This document shows positions 27,525-34,042 of a DNA stretch of 64,000 nt, piece after piece. The position numbers and the translations under genes were made by a program. Positions within the stretch are counted from its first letter, which is position 1. Every line of letters begins with the position of its first letter. This stretch comes from Dolomitihabitans soli (GTDB taxonomy: Bacteria; Actinomycetota; Actinomycetes; Streptosporangiales; Streptosporangiaceae): NCBI RefSeq assembly GCF_022213955.1, contig NZ_JAKNTW010000023.1, positions 1 to 64,000 on the forward strand. The letters run 5' to 3'. A model generated the notes under the pieces. That model did no database searches, was not told the origin of the DNA, and worked only from the letters and a program-made list of their open reading frames with translations.

Positions 27525-28943
27525 CTAGGAGATCGGCACGTCCGCGAACAGCCCGGCACTGGGGATCTGGACGCTCAGCTGTTCGACGGTTTCGGGGACA
27601 CCGGCGAAGACCGAGAAGTAGGGAGCGGTGTCCCCCGGCGAGAGATCCCCTTTGGTGGGGCTGCACGTGCAGGTGTCGCCCTCGATCATGGGCCCGTACT
27701 TCTTGCCGGTCGCGGGATCCACCAGCGTCACCCCGGCCGTGGTGTTGTAATGCAACCTGCTCGGGAGATCCAATCCGAACGCCGTCCACGGGTTCCAGGA
27801 CTGGCTGCCGACGTTCCTGACCGACCACTCCAGGGTGATCCCCTGGCCCTTGCGGGTCAGCTGGATGATTTCGAAGTGCAGGTTGATCCCGTCGATCTGA
27901 AGATCTCGGCTCGGCCGATCGTTCCCGGACTGACCCGATCCGCCGGGGGTGCCCAACCGGAGTGCGAAGGACAGGGCAGCCGCCGCGAGGGCCAGGGCGG
28001 TGACCACGGCCAGCACCGGTACCAGCCACCGGCGCTGGGCGGGGGGCGCTACCGGAGAGGCGAGGTCGAGAGGGGTCCAGATCTCGCTCACCACCCTCGT
28101 CGCGGTCTCGGGCGCCACCTCCTCCTGGCCGAGCAGACTGTCGAGGAGCTGCTGGGTGCTGGGGCGGCGGGCGGGGTCCTTGGCGAGTGCGCGTTCGACG
28201 AGCGGACGCAGCCGCTCGGCCAGGCCGTCGAGATCCGGCGCGTAGTTGGCGACGCGGTAGAGGACCCCGGGAGTGGCGCCACCCCCGAAGGGCGGCCGGC
28301 CGGTGGCGGCGTAGGCGACCACGCAGCCCCACGCGAACACGTCGGCCGCCGCCGTGACGAGTTCGCCCCTGGCCTGCTCCGGGGGCATGTACAACGGGGT
28401 GCCGACGACCTTGCCGATGTCGCCGCCGATCGTGTCGGCGAGCTGGGCGATGCCGAAATCGATGACGCGCGGCCCGACCGGGCTGAGCAGGATGTTCGAC
28501 GGCTTCAGATCGCGGTGGACGATCCCCGCCCGGTGGATGGCGGACAGCGCCGTGGCCACCCCGACGGCCAGCGCGTCGAGGTTGGATCCCACCATCGGGC
28601 CCTGGGCCTCGACCACGGCCGAGAGGGTCGCGCCCTCGACGTATTCGGTCGCGATGTACGCCTGGTCTCCGTCCATGCCCACGTCGAGGACGGCCGCCGT
28701 GCAGGAGCGCGCGACCTTCCGCGCGGCTTCGGCCTCCTTGCGGAAGCGCTGCCGGAACTCCTCGCGCGACGCCAGCTCGGGCCGCAACACCTTGAGCGCG
28801 ACCTGCCGTCCGGCGGTGTCCCGCGAGAGGTAGACGATGCCCATGCCGCCCTCGCCGAGGCGGCGGATCGGGGTGTAGGGACCGATGGTCCGTCGCTGGG
28901 CGGCGGTGGCGTCGTCAGAGGGGGGCCGCGGCTGACTGTTCAT
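27525..28943 (-). CDS. Membrane serine/threonine protein kinase (PknB type)
   Basis: A 472-residue Hanks-type kinase. Subdomains seen are the glycine loop LGEGGMGIVY, VALKVL with the ATP lysine, catalytic HRDLKPSNIL, DFGIAQL (Mg-binding), and MPPEQARGE in the activation segment. The kinase domain occupies about 1-270, followed by a juxtamembrane stretch, one helix (WLVPVLAVVTALALAAAALSFAL) and an extracytoplasmic domain of about 140 residues with one cysteine pair (GDTCTCSP). That domain resembles an immunoglobulin-like or DUF4352-type sensor rather than PASTA. ATG 28943 was chosen; GTG 28946 is directly before it. Confidence 0.9.
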   Translation of the reverse strand: MNSQPRPPSDDATAAQRRTIGPYTPIRRLGEGGMGIVYLSRDTAGRQVALKVLRPELASREEFRQRFRKEAEAARKVARSCTAAVLDVGMDGDQAYIATEYVEGATLSAVVEAQGPMVGSNLDALAVGVATALSAIHRAGIVHRDLKPSNILLSPVGPRVIDFGIAQLADTIGGDIGKVVGTPLYMPPEQARGELVTAAADVFAWGCVVAYAATGRPPFGGGATPGVLYRVANYAPDLDGLAERLRPLVERALAKDPARRPSTQQLLDSLLGQEEVAPETATRVVSEIWTPLDLASPVAPPAQRRWLVPVLAVVTALALAAAALSFALRLGTPGGSGQSGNDRPSRDLQIDGINLHFEIIQLTRKGQGITLEWSVRNVGSQSWNPWTAFGLDLPSRLHYNTTAGVTLVDPATGKKYGPMIEGDTCTCSPTKGDLSPGDTAPYFSVFAGVPETVEQLSVQIPSAGLFADVPIS

Positions 28944-29031
28944 CACGGGCCATCTTGCCTGGCTTAGCCCGACATATCAGCGCAATTCCGAGCCCGGATC
29001 GCCCTCTCTCATCGCATGGGCCTCCTCGTGT

Positions 29032-29574
29032 TCACCCGAGCGGCAGCCGTACGGCCATCACGTCCATGACGGCTGCGTCTGGCGCGGGGCGGCAGGTGGC
29101 CACCACGTGCCAGCCCCACCTCTCGTAGAGATCGTGTGCCGGGGCGTCCGGGTGGGACAGCAGCGTCGCGTACGGCTCGGCGCGACCGTCGAGAAGCTCG
29201 CGGAGCAGCCGCCTGCCGATGCCCTTCCCCCGGTACGGCTTGCGGAGGATCAGCTCGATTACCGCGATCTTCGGCGCGTTGAGGATCTCGTCCGACGGCC
29301 GGGTCGCCTCGCCGCCCCACCATCGACCGGCGCCCATCGTGAACCCGAAGGCGAACCCTGCGAGGGCCGGCCCGTCCACCGCCGGCACCAATGCGAATCC
29401 CGGCCGGGCGACCTGTCCCCGAGTACGCTCCCGGAACCGGTCACGGCCGAACAACGGGCCGCCGCCGTAGGGCGGCTCGACGTAGATCTCCTCGTACGCG
29501 TCGCCGTAATCCTCGCTGAGGACCGCCTCGGCCGCGTGCTCGCCGGTCAGGCGCTGGAACACGATCTCCGCCAT
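29032..29574 (-). CDS. GNAT family N-acetyltransferase
   Basis: A 180-residue acetyl-CoA-dependent acetyltransferase. The acetyl-CoA loop is IELILRKPYRGKGIGRRLL (the Q/RxxGxG/A motif as RGKGIGRR), and ALAGFAFGFTM and LYERWGWHVVAT are typical strands. Similar proteins are annotated as aminoglycoside-type or generic GNATs; the substrate cannot be read from sequence. Its ATG overlaps the stop of a small upstream ORF (ATGA), suggesting translational coupling. Confidence 0.85.
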   Translation of the reverse strand: MAEIVFQRLTGEHAAEAVLSEDYGDAYEEIYVEPPYGGGPLFGRDRFRERTRGQVARPGFALVPAVDGPALAGFAFGFTMGAGRWWGGEATRPSDEILNAPKIAVIELILRKPYRGKGIGRRLLRELLDGRAEPYATLLSHPDAPAHDLYERWGWHVVATCRPAPDAAVMDVMAVRLPLG

Positions 29575-29810
29575 CAGCGTCCTTTCTCAGAGGCTTTGAT
29601 GAGCGCCAGGGAATCCCGGTATTCGAGTCTTCCAGGACATCCGTACGTGCGACGTCTACACGCGACCACGCCGAGCTCCGCAGCGATCCGATCCAACTGA
29701 TCTTGATACACGGCCGGGCGGCTCTGAGCGACCTCGGCCGCTTCGATGATCGCCGGTCTTCGATCCCACAAAACCGCCATCAAGCCGACTGTGTCGCGTG
29801 TCACATCCAT
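29574..29810 (-). CDS. Small hypothetical protein coupled to the GNAT gene
   Basis: A possible 78-residue protein (MDVTRDTVGLMAVLWDRRPA at its start). It is unrecognised. In favour of it being real: the stop overlaps the acetyltransferase start as TGA/ATG, the composition is less Arg-rich than the typical false frame here, and it fills an otherwise empty gap. Against: no strong ribosome site, short length, and its first 10 codons cover a possible promoter of the divergent oxidoreductase. An internal ATG at 29780 would make it 68 residues. Confidence 0.4.
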   Translation of the reverse strand: MDVTRDTVGLMAVLWDRRPAIIEAAEVAQSRPAVYQDQLDRIAAELGVVACRRRTYGCPGRLEYRDSLALIKASEKGR

Positions 29811-29821
29811 CTCATGTCACG
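29799..29821. promoter_or_regulatory. Repeated TGTCAC motifs upstream of the oxidoreductase/ECF41 operon
   Basis: TGTCACA (29799-29805) and TGTCACG (29815-29821) lie 16 bases apart, 57-79 bases before the oxidoreductase start. TGTCACA is the -35 element reported for ECF41 promoters, and an ECF41-type sigma gene is the second gene of this operon, so autoregulation fits. I cannot find a matching CGTC -10 at the expected spacing (one CGTC is at 29850-29853), hence moderate confidence. Confidence 0.4.
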
Positions 29822-29877
29822 GACCGGCGGGCAGCTTGCATCTCGTGGTCGTCAGCATGCAGAGAAGGGGCACGACG

Positions 29878-31083
29878 ATGACCACACAGCACGAAGCCGG
29901 CAAGGCGGCCACGCACCGCGTTCTGATTCTGGGGGCGGGGTACGCGGGCATGGCCGCGGCGATCCAACTCGCGGCTCGGGTCAAGCGGCGCGCGGACGTG
30001 CAGGTGACCTTGGTGAATCCGCAGGAGCGGTTCACCGAGCGGTTGCGGCTGCACCTCTCGGCCACCGGGCAGCAGGTCTCCGAGATGAACATCCCGGATT
30101 TGCTGGAGGGCACGGGTGCGCGGTTCGTGCGCGGCTGGGTGACGGTGGTGGACACGAACGCGAAGATCGTGCGGATCGACGACGACCGGGTGCTGCATTA
30201 CGACACGCTGGTGTACGGGCTGGGCAGCGTGGCCGACACGGCGACGGTGCCGGGCGTGGAGGACCACGCGTATACCCTCGACAGCGCCCAGGACGCCGAG
30301 TTGCTGGCCGACCGGCTGGCTCGGCTCGGCCGCGGCACGGTCGTGGTCGGCGGTAGCGGGTTGACCGGCATCGAGTCGGCCGCGGAGATCGCCGAGCGGC
30401 ACCCGGAGCTCAACGTCGTGCTGCTGGGCCGGCAGGAACCCGGTGCGGCCATGAGCCCCGAACCGAAGGCGTATCTGCACGCCGCGCTCGCGCGCCTGGG
30501 TGTCCGGGTGCGCAGCGGGATCGAGGTGGTGAAGGTGCTGCCCGACTCGGTCGAGCTGGCGGACGGGGAGAGCGTGCCCGCCGATGTCGTCCTGTGGACG
30601 AGCGGTACGCGGGTGTCGCCGCTGGCGGCCGCAGCCGGTCTGACCGTCGACGAGCGCGGCCGCATCGTCACCGACGCCGCGCTGCGGTCGGTGTCACACC
30701 CGGATGTGTACGCCGTGGGCGACGCGGCCGCGATCCACCAGGGCTACGGCGTCATGCACGGCACCTGCCAGGGCGGCATGCCGACCGGTGTGCATGCCGC
30801 GGTGTCGATCGTCCGCGCGCTGAACGGCAAGCGGCCCAAGCCGTTCCGCTTCGGCTACTACCACACGCCGGTGAGCCTGGGACGGCGTGATGCGGTCGTT
30901 CAGTTCACCCACCCCGACGACAGCCCCCGACGGGTGTATCTGACCGGCCGTCTGGCGGCACGGTATAAGGAGACGGTGACCGCTTCGCCCTGGCCGACCT
31001 ACGGCCGTATGAAGAAGATGCCGGCCTCGGGCGCGTTCTGGCCCCGCGGCGGCCGTTTCACCCGGGTCCGGGGTGTGCGATGA
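29878..31083 (+). CDS. NAD(P)/FAD-dependent oxidoreductase (NDH-2/AIF-like)
   Basis: A 401-residue two-dinucleotide-fold flavoprotein. The FAD-binding motif is ILGAGYAGMAAAIQLA at the N-terminus, the NAD(P) motif is VVVGGSGLTGIESAAEI in the middle, and the second FAD contact is HPDVYAVGDAAAI. It resembles type II NADH dehydrogenases but the C-terminal membrane-binding helices are weak. ATG 29878 has AAGGGG upstream; ATG 29857 is in frame. The stop overlaps the ECF sigma gene (ATGA). ECF41 sigma genes typically sit beside carboxymuconolactone decarboxylases, oxidoreductases or epimerases, and this gene is the oxidoreductase partner. Confidence 0.88.
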   Translation: MTTQHEAGKAATHRVLILGAGYAGMAAAIQLAARVKRRADVQVTLVNPQERFTERLRLHLSATGQQVSEMNIPDLLEGTGARFVRGWVTVVDTNAKIVRIDDDRVLHYDTLVYGLGSVADTATVPGVEDHAYTLDSAQDAELLADRLARLGRGTVVVGGSGLTGIESAAEIAERHPELNVVLLGRQEPGAAMSPEPKAYLHAALARLGVRVRSGIEVVKVLPDSVELADGESVPADVVLWTSGTRVSPLAAAAGLTVDERGRIVTDAALRSVSHPDVYAVGDAAAIHQGYGVMHGTCQGGMPTGVHAAVSIVRALNGKRPKPFRFGYYHTPVSLGRRDAVVQFTHPDDSPRRVYLTGRLAARYKETVTASPWPTYGRMKKMPASGAFWPRGGRFTRVRGVR

Positions 31084-31997
31084 CCCACCCGTCCCCTGAC
31101 CGCGACCAGCAGGTGTTCAACCAGCATCGCAACCTGCTGTTCGCGGTGGCCTACCGCGTCCTCGGCATCGTGGCCGACGCTGAGGACGCGGTCCAGGACG
31201 CGTGGATCAAATGGTCGGCCGCCGATCGTTCGCAGGTGGCCGATCCCAAGGCGTACCTGGCGCGGATCGTGTCGAACCTGGCGTTGCAACGGCTGCGCTC
31301 CACTCGGCACCAGCGCGAGACCTATGTGGGGCCGTGGCTTCCGGAGCCCATACTCACCAGCGACACCGCCGACGACTTCATGACCGCCGAGTCGGTGTCG
31401 ACGGCGATGCTGGTGGTGCTGGAAACCTTGAGCCCGCTTGAACGCGCGGTGCTGGTGCTGAAGGAGGTCTTCGACTTCAGTCATGCCGAGATCGCGGAGG
31501 CGGTCGAGCGTTCCGAGGCCGCGGTGCGTCAGGCCGCGCACCGCGCTCGCGAACATGTGCGGGCCCGGCGGCCGCGCTTCCCCGCGGACCGGTCGCGGCA
31601 GCGCGACGTCACCGAGAGCTTCTTCGCCGCCGCGACCGGGGGTGACATCAACACCCTCATGGAACTGCTGTCCCCGGACGTCACACTGTGGACCGACGGC
31701 GGCGGCAAGGTTCGCCAGGCCCTGCGTCCGGTCGTGGGCGAACAAACGGTGGCCGCCTGGTTCGCCGCCATCGGCAAGGTCACTTACCAGGGCGTCGAGC
31801 CTGCTGACATGAACGCCGAGCTGGTCGAGATCAACGGCGGTCCGGGCATGGTGTTCAGCGGCCTGGGCCGCGTGATCGCCACTGTCACCTTCGATTTCGC
31901 CGCTGACGGCCGCATCGCCGCCATCTACAACGTCGCCAACCCGGACAAACTCCAGGCCATCGCCGACGGGACCATCCGCGACGTCGGCACATCCTGA
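31080..31997 (+). CDS. RNA polymerase ECF sigma factor, ECF41 group, with C-terminal SnoaL-like domain
   Basis: A 305-residue sigma factor. Region 2 (HRNLLFAVAYRVLGIVADAEDAVQDAW) and region 4 (LSPLERAVLVLKEVFDFSHAEIAEAV) fill the first 170 residues. A SnoaL-like/NTF2-fold extension of about 130 residues replaces an anti-sigma factor. The group's conserved signatures are all visible: WLPEP in the linker, DGGGK (usually DGGGR) and NPDKL near the C-terminus. In described ECF41 proteins the extension controls activity. It overlaps the flavoprotein gene by ATGA; the likely target is its own operon. Confidence 0.92.
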   Translation: MTHPSPDRDQQVFNQHRNLLFAVAYRVLGIVADAEDAVQDAWIKWSAADRSQVADPKAYLARIVSNLALQRLRSTRHQRETYVGPWLPEPILTSDTADDFMTAESVSTAMLVVLETLSPLERAVLVLKEVFDFSHAEIAEAVERSEAAVRQAAHRAREHVRARRPRFPADRSRQRDVTESFFAAATGGDINTLMELLSPDVTLWTDGGGKVRQALRPVVGEQTVAAWFAAIGKVTYQGVEPADMNAELVEINGGPGMVFSGLGRVIATVTFDFAADGRIAAIYNVANPDKLQAIADGTIRDVGTS

Positions 31998-32070
31998 GAC
32001 CTGCGCGGGTCCACCCTCGGCACCGCCGGCCCTACCGCACCTCCACCGGCCGTCCCTCCTTGCCTTCTGG

Positions 32071-32463
32071 TCACGCGGGGTGGAACTCCTCGAGTTTGGC
32101 CGCGTACGGCGAGGCGGTCGTCGCCTCGAGCCAGTGGGGATGGGTGACGTAGACCAGTTCGGTGTCCTCGTCGGCCTGGTAGACGACGTCGGCCCCGGCC
32201 CTGAGGTAGATGACCTCTCCCGCCTTGATCGACACCGGTCCGGACTCGCTCTGGACGGTGAACGCGCCCTTGGTCACGATGAGCGCCTCGTCATAGGAGA
32301 CGGTCCATTCGTTGGTCTCGCCCTTGCGGTAGCGCGCGAAGCCGACGCTCATCGCCGCGTCGCCCGTCTGGTCGAGCACGTCGCCGAGGAAGATCTCCTG
32401 TTCGCCGCGCTGCCACCAGGTCGTGGGGTCCTTGATGGTGAACCGCTCTACGGGTGCTGCCAT
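32071..32463 (-). CDS. Cupin domain protein (EutQ-like)
   Basis: A 130-residue single-domain beta-barrel. GEVIYLRAGADVVYQADEDTELVYV is the second cupin motif, and EWTVSYDEALIVTKGAFTV corresponds to the first, in the way of EutQ-type cupins with few metal-binding histidines. ATG 32463 is chosen because it opens the conserved sequence. It is divergent from a TetR gene with two palindromes between them, so it is probably the repressed target. The substrate (small ligand or stress metabolite) is unknown. Confidence 0.85.
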   Translation of the reverse strand: MAAPVERFTIKDPTTWWQRGEQEIFLGDVLDQTGDAAMSVGFARYRKGETNEWTVSYDEALIVTKGAFTVQSESGPVSIKAGEVIYLRAGADVVYQADEDTELVYVTHPHWLEATTASPYAAKLEEFHPA

Positions 32464-32483
32464 GGTGTTGCCTCCTTCGCTCC

Positions 32484-32503
32484 AAACGGAGAACTTTCCG
32501 TTT
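32484..32503. promoter_or_regulatory. Palindromic operator O1 in the cupin-TetR intergenic region
   Basis: AAACGGA-GAACTT-TCCGTTT is a perfect 7-bp inverted repeat in a 20-bp site, 21 bases before the cupin start codon. It shares the design AA-C-CGGA ... TCCG-TT with the second palindrome 36 bases away (start to start), as expected for one TetR dimer family binding both. Confidence 0.8.
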
Positions 32504-32519
32504 GCTGTCTGGCCAGCAT

Positions 32520-32539
32520 AACCGGAAAACATTCCGGTT
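32520..32539. promoter_or_regulatory. Palindromic operator O2 in the cupin-TetR intergenic region
   Basis: AACCGGAA-AACA-TTCCGGTT is a perfect 8-bp inverted repeat, 31 bases before the TetR start codon. Same 20-bp size and consensus as O1. The pair suggests autorepression of the TetR gene together with repression of the cupin gene. Confidence 0.8.
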
Positions 32540-32570
32540 GTATTCCCCGGGCCTTCGATAGCCTTGCTCC

Positions 32571-33197
32571 GTGAGCAGAGAGGCATTGCTGCCCGTGGTC
32601 TCGCCGCCGTCGTCGGAGCGTGCGGACGCCGCGCGCAACCGTCGCAAGATCCTTGACGCCGCGGCCGCCCTGGTGGCGCGCAGGGGTGTGCGGGCGCTGA
32701 CGATGGACCAGGTCGCCGCCGCCGCAGGGGTCGGCGTCGGCACCGTCTACCGCAGGTTCACCGACCGGGCCACCCTCGCCTACGCGCTGATCGACGCCGG
32801 TGAGCGGGCGTTCCAGGCGGCGTTCCTGAGCGGGCCGCCGCCGATGGGGCCCGGGGCTCCGCCGTACGAGCGGATCCGGGCGTTTCTGCACGCCTACGTC
32901 GACCGGCTCGAAGGCGAGGCCGAACTGCTGGCGATCGCCGAGACGAGCACGCCCTCGGCCAGATACGCCACGGCCGCGTACGCGCTGCACCGGTCGCACC
33001 TGGCCATGCTGATCGCCGGGCTACGGCCCGGCGCGGACGCCGGCTACCTCGCCGACGCGCTCCTCGCGCCGCTCGCCGGAGCCCTCTTCGCCCACCAGCA
33101 CGACGACCAGTCGATGACCGGCGAGCGGATCAAGGCGGGGCTCGATGACCTGCTCGCCGGGTTTCAGCCGTCGGAGACCCGCTCGGCGCCCGCGTAG
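32571..33197 (+). CDS. TetR family transcriptional regulator
   Basis: A 208-residue repressor. The N-terminal HTH is RRKILDAAAALVARRGVRALTMDQVAAAAGVGVGTVYRRF, a clear TetR signature, followed by the variable helical ligand domain. The start is GTG 32571. It is divergent from the cupin gene, with two matching operators between. The 3' end runs 34 bases into the convergent fdhD gene, so the last 11 codons are encoded by DNA that also codes for FdhD on the other strand. Confidence 0.9.
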   Translation: MSREALLPVVSPPSSERADAARNRRKILDAAAALVARRGVRALTMDQVAAAAGVGVGTVYRRFTDRATLAYALIDAGERAFQAAFLSGPPPMGPGAPPYERIRAFLHAYVDRLEGEAELLAIAETSTPSARYATAAYALHRSHLAMLIAGLRPGADAGYLADALLAPLAGALFAHQHDDQSMTGERIKAGLDDLLAGFQPSETRSAPA

Positions 33198-34042
33198 ACG
33201 TTGAAGCGCTCGTCGCGGAGGAAGCCGATCAGCGTCATGCCGAACTCGGCGGCCAGGTCCACGGCGAGGGAGGACGGCGCGGAGACGGAGCAGATGATCG
33301 GGATGCCGGCGACCAGGGCCTTCTGCACGAGTTCGTAGCTGGTTCTGCCGCTGACCAGCAGGAGGTGGTCGTGCAGCGGCAGGCGTCCGGTCAGCAGGGC
33401 CCAGCCGATCAGTTTGTCGAGGGCGTTGTGCCGGCCGACGTCCTCGCGGGTGGTCACCAGGGTGCCGTCGCCGGTGAACAGGCCGGCGGCGTGCAGGCCG
33501 CCGGTCTTGCCGAACACGCTCTGGGCGGCGCGCAGCCTGTCGGGCAGGCCGTACAAGGTCTCGGGGGAGACGGTGTGGACGGCGGGGGCGGCGATGGGGA
33601 GGGGACGGGCGTGCAGGGCCTCGATGCTGGCGGTGCCGCAGACCCCGCAAGCGCTGGATGTCATGAAATGTCGGTCGAGGGAGGGGAGGTCGGGGAGGGC
33701 GGCGTGGCGGAGCCGTACGGTGACCGTGTTGTAGCGGGCCTCGGGCGGGATGTCGTCGTCGGTGCAGTAGCCGATGGCTTCGATGTCGCCGGGGACCACG
33801 ACGCCCTCGCCGTACAGGAAGCCCGCGGCCAGCTCGAAGTCGGCGCCGGGGGTGCGCATGGTGATCGCGAGGGTACGGCGGGGCGCGGCGGGGCCGGTGC
33901 CGCCCTGGATCCTGATCTCCAGTGGTTCCTCGGTGGCGAGATCGTCGCGTCTGTCCCTGGTTCTGCCCTTCGTGACCTCCCGGATCCGGGCCCGGGTGGT
34001 GGGGCCGGCCCTGCGGCGGGGCGGATCCTCGCGGGGGGTCAT
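33164..34042 (-). CDS. fdhD: Formate dehydrogenase accessory sulfurtransferase FdhD
   Basis: A 292-residue sulfurtransferase that sulfurates the molybdenum cofactor of formate dehydrogenases. Motifs include EEPLEIRIQG, the catalytic SACGVCG (CxxC), VGRHNALDKLIG and SGRTSYELVQKAL, all standard for FdhD. The ATG at 34042 overlaps the stop of the molybdoenzyme gene (ATGA), so it serves that enzyme. The 3' end overlaps the convergent TetR gene. Confidence 0.96.
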   Translation of the reverse strand: MTPREDPPRRRAGPTTRARIREVTKGRTRDRRDDLATEEPLEIRIQGGTGPAAPRRTLAITMRTPGADFELAAGFLYGEGVVVPGDIEAIGYCTDDDIPPEARYNTVTVRLRHAALPDLPSLDRHFMTSSACGVCGTASIEALHARPLPIAAPAVHTVSPETLYGLPDRLRAAQSVFGKTGGLHAAGLFTGDGTLVTTREDVGRHNALDKLIGWALLTGRLPLHDHLLLVSGRTSYELVQKALVAGIPIICSVSAPSSLAVDLAAEFGMTLIGFLRDERFNVYAGAERVSDG

